A stretch of DNA of 64,000 nt. Origin: Planctomycetaceae bacterium. GTDB lineage: Bacteria; Planctomycetota; Planctomycetia; Planctomycetales; Planctomycetaceae. Under the pieces are notes generated by a model that saw only the letters and a program-made list of their open reading frames with translations, ran no database searches and was not told the origin of the DNA. The position numbers and the translations under genes are program-made. Positions 17,888-25,813 of the stretch are shown here, piece after piece. Every line of letters starts with the position of its first letter. Position 1 is the first letter of the stretch. Where the stretch lies: NCBI GenBank assembly GCA_041398785.1, contig JAWKUA010000009.1:62001-126000 (forward strand), given 5' to 3'.

Positions 17888-20800
17888 TCAGAAAGTCAAT
17901 TCGACTTCGCGGATTTGAAATGCGGAAAACTCCACCACAACCCCGTCTTCGCCGACGGGAAGTTCGCGAATGTCGCGGCCGTCCGGTCGCCGCAGCCTGG
18001 CCGATCGAACTTTGCGAAGCGTGCGAATTCCACACGAAGCCGACAACCCTTCGGTTTCTTCCAGCAGCAGGATCAGTCGCACTGGCTGCGATTCCTGCGG
18101 CACTGCATCGGCTGCGCTGTTGCAGTCGTCCGCGGTCCGAGTTTGATCGTCAGTTGCAGGTTCACCGTCGGTCGACAAATCAGCTTCCTCACGATCACCG
18201 GTTTCCGTGCGGATGCGGGCCAGAGTCACGTTTTTCGCGGTCAGTCCCAGCAGCCAGCCGCTGTCGGCGGAAGCCGGTATTGCATCGGATGTCGCTACGG
18301 TCAGCGGCGGCTGCAGCAGGTCGCTGACCGTGCGCATCGGGAATGGCTGATCAAACTCGATCGTGAACCGGAAGCGACGCGTCTGCTCGCCTTCCACCAT
18401 CAAAAGGCTGTCCAGCATTCTCGGCCCGGATCGGCGATGATATGGCCGACCGTGCGGCACGATCAGCAGCCGATAGTCAGAATCCGCGACCTCAATATAG
18501 TCCGGCGATTCGAAGCGTTCCGAACGAAAGCCCGCGGCCTGCCCAAGCACGCTTCGAGTCACCGACGCGGCTTCGTTGTCCCACGCGAACCGGCAGCCGT
18601 AGTAAGTCATCCACGGATTGCCGTTCGGTTCATGAACCACGTTGTCAAACTGCAGGCCGATATGCAGCCGGGGAAAGTCGCGTTCGACGGCCGTGGTCTG
18701 CGTGACGCGAGCCAACACGCTGCCGGTCGCCGGATCGCAGATGTCGCTGACCGTCTGAATTTCGCCAAGCCACGGGCCTGCCTGACGAACGGTCAGCGAC
18801 ACCATCCGGGTTGTGGCATACGACACCGACAGTTGTTCGCCGTCCACTTCGACCTTGCGACCGTTTTCGTAGCGAAAACCCGCCTGCTGACTCAGCCGAT
18901 TGCCGCGTTTGCCGTGAAAGCGGACTTCGCCGACACCACCTGTCGCTTCATTGATCAGGACTTCGAAGAAACGATTCCGCAGCAGATAATCTTCGGCCAG
19001 CGGACTCCCTTTGTCGGACGACTGGCGGGAAATCGGCGGCACGGAACCGTCAGCCTCCGTCAGCCACACGAATCCGCAGGCGGGCAGGTTCAGATTCAGA
19101 ATCGTGGTGCCGCTTTGTTCGTACGCCTGTCGGCAGGCGTCGCTGGCGGCGGGAAGCTTCAGATCCGCGGGCCACGTCAGCGCGTGATGTCGCGAATACG
19201 GCAGCGGATTCAGAATCACGAGGCCGCGACGGTGTACGCAGGTTCGCGGCAGCCGTCGGCAGGTGTCTTCGGCGATCTGCTGACCAAGTTCATCCAGTCG
19301 ACGTGAGATTTCCGCGGCGGACTGCGCCTGTTCTTCCGCGGTACGGCTGGTTTCGCCGTCGGCCCGGCGGGATTCTTCTTCCATGATGGCCAATGCGAGC
19401 TCGTCGATGCCGGCGTCTGGCTGGTGAGTTCGCGGCTGAAGCACAGCCGACATGGCGCTCATGGCGGCGAAACTTTCCAGCCGCGCTCGCGCGGTGAACA
19501 GCTCAGCCGGCGACGAAATCGGCGACTCCGTCTTCAGCACCGACGATTGAATCAGCGTCGGCCCGAGATACTCGCCGGCGCTGTACTGAACGGAGTTTGC
19601 TCCGGCCCCGCTGCCGCTGATGAAGTCGTCAAATGTTGTGAATGAGCCCAGCACCGGAGCGTACCGTTCAATCCGTTTCAGATCAGTCAGCCACGGGTTC
19701 TGCAGCGAAGGCAGCCGAGCCAGCAGCATCACCGCCGTGTTGTCTTCCTGCATGCTTTCCGCATAACGGTCAGCGAATCGAAGGAATGCTGACGAACTGT
19801 CGATGGCAACCGGAATCCGCGAAGACGCCATCACCTGGCTGCCGTCGGGCCCCTGCCACAGCACCTGACCTCGTTCGCGGTCCGGATAAACGCCGTCGTC
19901 CAGAGCCACATGCAGCGCTGATTGATAGCCGAACAACGACAACACCGCCGGCAGCGAATGAACCATGCCGAAACGCCTGCGAGCCCAGTTCGCGGGCAAG
20001 GTTCCGATCTGTCGCAGCAGTTCCGTCTGCCCGAAACGCAGGTCGTCGTACAATGTCGCCAGGGAACCCAGGACCGTCCGCAGTTCGAAGCGGTGCCCCG
20101 TCAGCAGACTGGCCTGCTGAGCTTCGATCGCCGTTCGCAGTTTCGTGGCCAGTCGTTGAATCGGGGAATGCAGGGCTTCGGCGCTCCGGTCGCCGCCTTC
20201 CAGCCGCTCGGTGAGTTCTCCGACGGAACAGCACAGATTCAGGGGCCCTGACGTTTCCAGCAACGTACACAGATCGTCGGCGGTCGTTTCCGTTGACGGC
20301 AGACAAACGTCCAGCAGGAAACACTCAACCGGATGAAACTGCTCGCGCGCGTTCAGCAGACACTCAAAAGCGCGTTTCAGATGGACGCCCGTCTGTTCGA
20401 CTTCGCCCTTCAGCAGCGATTCCGCGGCGGCCTGGACTTCCGTCCGCAACAGATGCTGATTCGGCTCGACATAGTGGTGCAGCCGGCGACTCATCAGCAG
20501 CACGAGAAAGTGACACGTCCCGAGCGCTAGAAAGTCGGCGACCAGATCACCGTCCAGCGTTGCCGGAGCGCTTTCCGGGCCGAGGATTCCGGCCGCCTGG
20601 CTCTCCACGGCGGCCAGCCATTCGTCACGTTCCGTGCAACCGGACACCACCAGGGCTCCACAGGCTTCGTATTGCTGCCGCCAGTCGTGGGCCGGCCGGT
20701 CTTCGCTGACGGAAGGCACGATAAGGATTTGCGGAGTCTTCGGGCCGTCGGCGAAGTCAGCCTGCCGAAAGTCGGGAATCCCGCGAGCCATTTCGATCAG

Positions 20801-20935
20801 TCGGGGATGCCAGGCCACAGCGATGGCATTCAGCAGCGCCGCGGCCTGAGGTTCGTCCAGGTCCCTCGGCATGTCTTCGATGGAATAGCCGGGGATCAGG
20901 ACGGAGATCGTGTCGAATTGCGGGGCATCAGACAT
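17888..20935 (-). CDS. Large GH38-like (alpha-mannosidase-type C-terminal domain) protein
   Basis: The protein has 1015 residues with no signal peptide or membrane segment. The N-terminal half (about 1-500) is alpha/beta to helical with WHPRLIEMARGIPDF and RFGMVHSLPAVLSLFGYQSALHVALDDG; it has the general order of a GH38 catalytic domain, but I cannot point to the nucleophile Asp. The second half has beta-sandwich features of GH38 C-terminal domains: LVILNPLPYSRHHALTW, VLINEATGGVGEVRF, WMTYYGCRFAWDNEAAS and the ending FSAFQIREVELTF. If active it would hydrolyse alpha-mannoside-type linkages in the cytoplasm; loss of activity is equally possible. It begins the short operon ending in cmk. Confidence 0.55.
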   Translation of the reverse strand: MSDAPQFDTISVLIPGYSIEDMPRDLDEPQAAALLNAIAVAWHPRLIEMARGIPDFRQADFADGPKTPQILIVPSVSEDRPAHDWRQQYEACGALVVSGCTERDEWLAAVESQAAGILGPESAPATLDGDLVADFLALGTCHFLVLLMSRRLHHYVEPNQHLLRTEVQAAAESLLKGEVEQTGVHLKRAFECLLNAREQFHPVECFLLDVCLPSTETTADDLCTLLETSGPLNLCCSVGELTERLEGGDRSAEALHSPIQRLATKLRTAIEAQQASLLTGHRFELRTVLGSLATLYDDLRFGQTELLRQIGTLPANWARRRFGMVHSLPAVLSLFGYQSALHVALDDGVYPDRERGQVLWQGPDGSQVMASSRIPVAIDSSSAFLRFADRYAESMQEDNTAVMLLARLPSLQNPWLTDLKRIERYAPVLGSFTTFDDFISGSGAGANSVQYSAGEYLGPTLIQSSVLKTESPISSPAELFTARARLESFAAMSAMSAVLQPRTHQPDAGIDELALAIMEEESRRADGETSRTAEEQAQSAAEISRRLDELGQQIAEDTCRRLPRTCVHRRGLVILNPLPYSRHHALTWPADLKLPAASDACRQAYEQSGTTILNLNLPACGFVWLTEADGSVPPISRQSSDKGSPLAEDYLLRNRFFEVLINEATGGVGEVRFHGKRGNRLSQQAGFRYENGRKVEVDGEQLSVSYATTRMVSLTVRQAGPWLGEIQTVSDICDPATGSVLARVTQTTAVERDFPRLHIGLQFDNVVHEPNGNPWMTYYGCRFAWDNEAASVTRSVLGQAAGFRSERFESPDYIEVADSDYRLLIVPHGRPYHRRSGPRMLDSLLMVEGEQTRRFRFTIEFDQPFPMRTVSDLLQPPLTVATSDAIPASADSGWLLGLTAKNVTLARIRTETGDREEADLSTDGEPATDDQTRTADDCNSAADAVPQESQPVRLILLLEETEGLSASCGIRTLRKVRSARLRRPDGRDIRELPVGEDGVVVEFSAFQIREVELTF

Positions 20936-21089
20936 GAGGTTGAAAAAAAGCGTCAGTTTGCGGGAACAGACAGTGGTGATTCGTCGTCAGAATAACAATG
21001 CTGCCGGTGGTCGTCTTTGTCACGGTTGGCATTTGCAACTTGCAAAAAGCCGCGAATTCACTGACGATACAAAGAATTTTCAGGGGAAC

Positions 21090-21176
21090 TTCGAAAAACA
21101 GGCCTGGCTCCGGAAAAGCGTTCAGCAGCGGCGATTGTTGCCCTGATTTGACCGGTGCCTGTCCCGTTTTTCGAGG
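21090..21176. repeat. REP-like imperfect inverted repeat upstream of pilM
   Basis: The left arm (21090-21113) reads TCGAAAAACAGGCCTGGC then TCCGG. The right arm (21152-21176) reads CCGGTGCCTGTCCC then GTTTTTCGAGG, its imperfect reverse complement. The GGTGCCTGTCCCGTTTTTCG arm is of a type I associate with interspersed planctomycete repeats. It could form a long stem just before the pilM operon, as a repeat remnant or a terminator-like structure. The rest of 20936-21213 holds no gene. Confidence 0.55.
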
Positions 21177-21213
21177 TACCCTCAGGTATTTCTGACTTCT
21201 TGAGGATCACGCA

Positions 21214-23586
21214 ATGGCCAGTGCATGGGGAATTGATATCGGTCAGGCAGGCCTGAAAGCGATGCGGCTGCGGTCGGATGAAGACAGCGGCAAGGTGCGA
21301 GCCACGGCGTTTGACTACATCCCCCATCCTAAGATCCTCAGCCAGCCGGATGCGATTCCGGAGGAACTGATTTCTCAGGCGGTTTCCACGTTTCTGTCCC
21401 GCAACAAGATTGAAGGGGACCTGATCGCCGTCAGTGTGTCGGGACAGACGTCTCTGGCCAAATTTATCAAGCTGCCGCCGGTGGAACCCAGCAAGGTGGC
21501 GGAGATCGTCAAGTACGAAGCCAAGCAACAGATCCCCTTCGATCTGGAGGAAGTGGTCTGGGACTACCAGCCGATCGGCGGCGGAGTCGAAGAAAGCGGC
21601 TTCATGCTGGAAGCCGAAGTCGGCCTGTTCGCCATGAAGCGCGAATTGATCTACCAGGCCATGCGCCCGCTGACCGACAACGGCGCGGAAGTGGAACTTG
21701 TCCAGATCTCGCCGCTGGCCCTGTACAACTATCTGTCGTATGACGTGCTGGGCTTCCGCAGGACGGAAGAGACGCCGGAACCGCCGAATTCCGAAGACTA
21801 CTACATCGTGCTGGACATGGGCGCGGACAATACCACGCTGCTGGTATCCAACGGCCGCAATATCTGGATTCGTAACGTCCCGATCGGCGGCAATCACTTC
21901 ACGCGGTCGCTGACTCGCGAAATGAAGCTGACGTTTGCCAAGGCCGAGCATCTGAAGTGTAACGCCACGAAAGCTCCCGACCCCAAAGCCGTCTTCCAGG
22001 CGATGCGGCCGGTGTTCAATGATTATGTGACCGAAATCCAGCGGTCCATCGGCTACTTCGGCAGCGTCAATCGCGCGGCGAAGATCAAGAAGGTTATCGG
22101 TGTCGGCAATGGCTTCAAGCTGGCCGGTCTGCAGAAATTCCTGCAGCAAAACCTGCAATATGACGTGGTCCGGCTGGAACATCTGGACGGCGTCAGCGGC
22201 GATTCGGTGCTGACCGATCCGCTGTTCATGGACAACATGATGACGTTTGCCGTGCCATACGGTCTGGCTCTGCAGACTCTGGGGCAAACGCGGATTCACA
22301 CCAGCCTGCTTCCTCCCGAAATCGTGGTGGAACGCAAGATCCGCCGCAAGAAGCCGTGGGCCGTTGCCGCGGCGGCCGGACTGCTGCTGGCTACGGGGAT
22401 CTCCACCTTCGCCAGTGCCCGCGTGTTGCAGACCGTCAGCGTCGACCGTTTTGCCGCTGGTCAGAAGGCAGTGGACGATCTGAAGTCCAAAGTCAGCCGG
22501 TACGACGGCGACTACAACGCTCAGGTCTCAGCACATGACAAGATTCTGGGTGAAATCGAACAGATTGCGGCACCGCTGCAGCGCCGGGAACTTTGGATGG
22601 AAGTCTTCCAGGCCGTGAATGAATGCCTGCCGATGGACGAAGGCGACGCCATGGATGAACCCGATCTGCAGAAGCAGCGGAAGATCCGTGTGGATTCACT
22701 CGTGTCCATGAAGGTCGCGGATGTGGGAGAATGGCACGCGGCAATGATCGAAGGTGAAAAGGAAGAAGATTTCCACGTCGATGACCGTACCAATAAGCCC
22801 GCTGGCGAAGGCTATATCTTCACAGTCACCGGCCACCACTACTACAACTCCGAAGACTTGGGGTATCGAAATATTGCGAAGACGTTCATCGATGAAACGC
22901 TGGTCGCAAATCTGCGGAAGTGGGAAATCGAACGAAATGGCGCAAAGGTTCCGGTCGGAAAGCTGGGGATCTCGCACCCGCTGGTAGTCTGGAATTTCAA
23001 TTCCAAGATTATCGATAGTCCGAACGCCCCGCGCATGGGTGCGGGCGGAATGGGTATGACCGGCATGGGACCGGGCGGCGGTTACCCCGGCGGTAGCGGT
23101 GGAATGGACGGCGGGATGGGCATGATGATGGGCGGCGGTTATCCCGGAGGCGGTTATCCGGGCGGTGGCGGCGGAGATGGCGGTCTTTCCGGCGGAGGCT
23201 ATCCGGGCGGCGGTTATCCGGGCGGCGGCGGAGCCACAATGGGCCCGATGATGGGAGGCGGCATGGCTCCTGCAATGGGCAGCGGCGGTATGACTCCCGC
23301 GATGGGCAGCGGCGGAATGGGCGGCGGTTACCCCGGCGGTGGCTATCCCGGCGGCGGGGGAATGCCGGGGCCGGGTTACGGTGGTGCCGGAATGGGACGG
23401 CAACTGGGACCGGTCGACAGCCTTGAGGACGAAGAGGGTGCAAAGCCGACGGAACTGGAGCGAACGGACTTCGTGCTGCAGTTCGTCTGGATACCGACAT
23501 TGCCGGTCGACCGGAAGGATCAGCCACCGGCATCGGAGGGTGCTCCGGCGGCCGATGCTGCCGCAGCGGAAACTCCCGCAGAATAG
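21214..23586 (+). CDS. pilM: PilM-PilN-like fusion with Gly-rich GGYPGG tail
   Basis: The protein has 790 residues. The first 360 or so are an actin-fold PilM domain: WGIDIGQAGLKAMRL (phosphate 1), the PilM hallmark VKYEAKQQIPFDLEEVVWDY, VLDMGADNTTLLV (phosphate 2) and VIGVGNGFKLAGL. About 365-400 is basic then hydrophobic (RKIRRKKPWAVAAAAGLLL), a membrane segment followed by a coiled coil, as in PilN. So cytoplasmic PilM and membrane PilN appear joined in one chain. About 610-735 is rich in Gly, Tyr, Pro and Met with GGYPGG units; an acidic tail ends the protein. In type IV pili and type II secretion these proteins form the inner-membrane alignment complex. First gene of a three-gene unit. 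Confidence 0.75.
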   Translation: MASAWGIDIGQAGLKAMRLRSDEDSGKVRATAFDYIPHPKILSQPDAIPEELISQAVSTFLSRNKIEGDLIAVSVSGQTSLAKFIKLPPVEPSKVAEIVKYEAKQQIPFDLEEVVWDYQPIGGGVEESGFMLEAEVGLFAMKRELIYQAMRPLTDNGAEVELVQISPLALYNYLSYDVLGFRRTEETPEPPNSEDYYIVLDMGADNTTLLVSNGRNIWIRNVPIGGNHFTRSLTREMKLTFAKAEHLKCNATKAPDPKAVFQAMRPVFNDYVTEIQRSIGYFGSVNRAAKIKKVIGVGNGFKLAGLQKFLQQNLQYDVVRLEHLDGVSGDSVLTDPLFMDNMMTFAVPYGLALQTLGQTRIHTSLLPPEIVVERKIRRKKPWAVAAAAGLLLATGISTFASARVLQTVSVDRFAAGQKAVDDLKSKVSRYDGDYNAQVSAHDKILGEIEQIAAPLQRRELWMEVFQAVNECLPMDEGDAMDEPDLQKQRKIRVDSLVSMKVADVGEWHAAMIEGEKEEDFHVDDRTNKPAGEGYIFTVTGHHYYNSEDLGYRNIAKTFIDETLVANLRKWEIERNGAKVPVGKLGISHPLVVWNFNSKIIDSPNAPRMGAGGMGMTGMGPGGGYPGGSGGMDGGMGMMMGGGYPGGGYPGGGGGDGGLSGGGYPGGGYPGGGGATMGPMMGGGMAPAMGSGGMTPAMGSGGMGGGYPGGGYPGGGGMPGPGYGGAGMGRQLGPVDSLEDEEGAKPTELERTDFVLQFVWIPTLPVDRKDQPPASEGAPAADAAAAETPAE

Positions 23587-23649
23587 TTGCTTCATTGCGT
23601 TCACGAATTCCGGTTCAGAATCCTTTCACGACCTGAGTGAGTCCAACTC

Positions 23650-25599
23650 ATGGAAAAACTACAACCGATCATCAAGCAGGCATTCTGGATCTGCTTCGGG
23701 TTTGCTTTGATCCTGATCCTGGTCGGCTGGTGGATGGCAAAAGGTGCGTTGTCAACGCAGATTGCCGAGCGGGAGACAGCGGTCAATGCCGCGTTCACGG
23801 CTGCAGGGCAGGGCAGTTCCTATAATCCTCGCTGGACCGAAGAGGCTAAAGCAAAGAACGAAGTTGACCAAAAGGCCTATGATGAATCGGCCGTCGGCTT
23901 GTGGCAGCGGCAAAAGGCCGCTCGCACCTATCCGGCCAGTATTGAGTCGGAACTGAAACCATATCCCTACGGGAGTCCGATTGATAAATCGGCGCTGCGT
24001 CGACGGTATGGCGAGTTGTACTGGAAGTATTTTCGCGAGCAGTTGCAGGTGCTTAAGCCGTTCGAAAACGGCAAGGGCCTGGTGAAGGTCAACCTTGCGC
24101 AGGTCACGATCGAGAATTACAATCGCTGGAGAACCAAAACTCCGACTTCCGATGAAATCTGGAAGGCTCAGGAAGATATCTGGCTGCTGCGGTCGATCTT
24201 TGAATCCATTGCCCGCGTGAACGGCGATGCCGCGTTGATTATCGATGCTCCGCTGCCTCAGCTGATCAAGCTGCAGCTTCGCGGCGGAGACCGCAACACG
24301 GCTCCCCCAAGCCCGGGTAGCGGCGGCGGTGGTGGTGGCTTCGGCGGCTCCGGTGATGCCGGCGATATGATGGCGATTATGATGGCCGCCCAGAGCGGAG
24401 GCGGCGGTGGTGGTGGTCGCGGCGGGGCGTCCAGCGATCATCCGGGCGCACCGTTTGTCGGAGGAACCACGGATCTGCTGACCGAGGAATTTGGTTCTGT
24501 GGGCGGCGGTGGCGGTGGCTTCGGCGGCGGGGGGAACAGCTCAGCCGGCATGATGGCCATGATGGCAAGTGCTCAGGATGGCGGCGGCCTCGGCGGCGGA
24601 GGCGGGTCATCCGCTGACGAAGAAGAAACCCGTTACGTCGACGGTGACGATGGCGGTTTGCCATACAAAACGCGTGCATTTTCGCTGCATGTCAGAATTC
24701 GTCCCGAGGAAATTCCGACTCTGATGGCGGAACTGACGGACTCCGCGTTTCCTGTCGAAATCGTGCGAGCGGATGTTCGGTTCTCGTCCGGCTCCGGTCG
24801 CGGCGCGGGCATGGGCGGCATGATGACCGGTGGCGGCAGCGACATGATGATGCAGATGATGGGTGCTGGCGCTGGCGCAGATGGAGGCATGGGCAGTGCC
24901 ATGATGGGCGGTGCTGATGGCGGCGGAGCCTATCCGGGAGCCGGCGGAGGCATGAGCGGCGGCATGATGGGCAGTGCCATGATGGGAGGCATGGGCGGCG
25001 CAATGATGGCCGGTGGCGGCGGATATCCCGGCACCGACGGCGGACTCGGCAGTGGCGGCTATCCGGGTGGCGGATATCCGGGCGGCGGCGGATATCCCGG
25101 CGGCATGACTGGTGCCGGCAAGTCGAACGTGAATTCACGAGAAGCCGCTGCCGGTGAACAGCTTGCCGCAGCCGCTTTGGCCAATCCAACTCTCGCAGAC
25201 CTGCGAGTTGCCGGATTGATGACCCTGTATGTTTCCCAGGCGGAGAATCTGGCCGCGAAGGAAACCGAAGAAGCGGCCAAGGAAGAAAGCAAAGACGTCA
25301 ATCCCAATCCTCCCCCGGCCACTGATGACGCAGGTCTCGGCACGGGAACGATGGAAGACGGAATACAACCGGATGGTGCGGATCCCGGTCTGTCCGGAAC
25401 CGACCCGGCTCAAGATCCGAATCAGCCGGCATCCGACGCAGCAGCGGAAGTGCCTGCCGATGATCCTGCGGCAACGGACACCGCACCTTTCGATTCCGGT
25501 TCCGCTGATTCACCCGCCGGAGATAATCCGGCACCCGCGGATTCCAGTGCTGAACCGGCTGCGGCTGGTTCCGAAGCAGTTCCACCCGGCGGGGGCTGA
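23650..25599 (+). CDS. Membrane-anchored Gly/Met-rich protein, PilO-position
   Basis: The protein has 649 residues. The N-terminal membrane segment (about 12-32, FWICFGFALILILVGWWMA) is followed by a helical region with a tyrosine- and arginine-rich stretch (SALRRRYGELYWKYFREQLQ). About 215-330 is Gly-rich with MMAIMMAAQS and MMAMMASAQ islands; about 345-390 is a compact domain (AFSLHVRIRPEEIPTLMAEL) with a PilO/GspM-like alpha-beta pattern; about 395-505 is Gly/Met-rich with MMGSAMMGGMGGAMM and several GGYPGG units; the end is Pro/Asp/Ala-rich and acidic. It sits 63 bases after the PilM-like gene, in the place of pilO. Membership of the inner-membrane alignment complex is inferred from order and topology, not from clear sequence identity. 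Confidence 0.6.
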   Translation: MEKLQPIIKQAFWICFGFALILILVGWWMAKGALSTQIAERETAVNAAFTAAGQGSSYNPRWTEEAKAKNEVDQKAYDESAVGLWQRQKAARTYPASIESELKPYPYGSPIDKSALRRRYGELYWKYFREQLQVLKPFENGKGLVKVNLAQVTIENYNRWRTKTPTSDEIWKAQEDIWLLRSIFESIARVNGDAALIIDAPLPQLIKLQLRGGDRNTAPPSPGSGGGGGGFGGSGDAGDMMAIMMAAQSGGGGGGGRGGASSDHPGAPFVGGTTDLLTEEFGSVGGGGGGFGGGGNSSAGMMAMMASAQDGGGLGGGGGSSADEEETRYVDGDDGGLPYKTRAFSLHVRIRPEEIPTLMAELTDSAFPVEIVRADVRFSSGSGRGAGMGGMMTGGGSDMMMQMMGAGAGADGGMGSAMMGGADGGGAYPGAGGGMSGGMMGSAMMGGMGGAMMAGGGGYPGTDGGLGSGGYPGGGYPGGGGYPGGMTGAGKSNVNSREAAAGEQLAAAALANPTLADLRVAGLMTLYVSQAENLAAKETEEAAKEESKDVNPNPPPATDDAGLGTGTMEDGIQPDGADPGLSGTDPAQDPNQPASDAAAEVPADDPAATDTAPFDSGSADSPAGDNPAPADSSAEPAAAGSEAVPPGGG

Positions 25600-25614
25600 C
25601 CTGATGATCTGGTC

Positions 25615-25718
25615 GTTCAGGTTCTATACCCCGAGTGGGGAAAATTGAGGTATTCTGGCTCGCGGCGGAAGAGGTGCTAAATGTATCAGTGTTCGCCGCG
25701 GCCAGTATAAACCTGAAC
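25615..25718 (+). promoter_or_regulatory. Palindromic intergenic element, copy 1 (candidate structured RNA or promoter)
   Basis: Outer arms GTTCAGGTTCTATAC (25615-25629) and GTATAAACCTGAAC (25705-25718) are complementary apart from one bulge. A small CCCC-GAGT-GGGG hairpin follows (25629-25640). Inside lie TATTCTGGCTCGCGGCG (25651-25667) and CGCCGCGGCCAGTATA (25694-25709), again complementary with one bulged T. A close copy lies at 28494-28581 before the protease gene. Alternatively GCCAGTATAA with an upstream GTATC at 17-base spacing could be a promoter. No known family was recognised. Confidence 0.5.
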
Positions 25719-25813
25719 GGACCCCAAAGGATTTCAACAAACAACGGACACGCGTCATTTACTGAATCACACGACCGGGAACCGGCATTTTCTCCATCCG
25801 GGAGTTTTCGATC

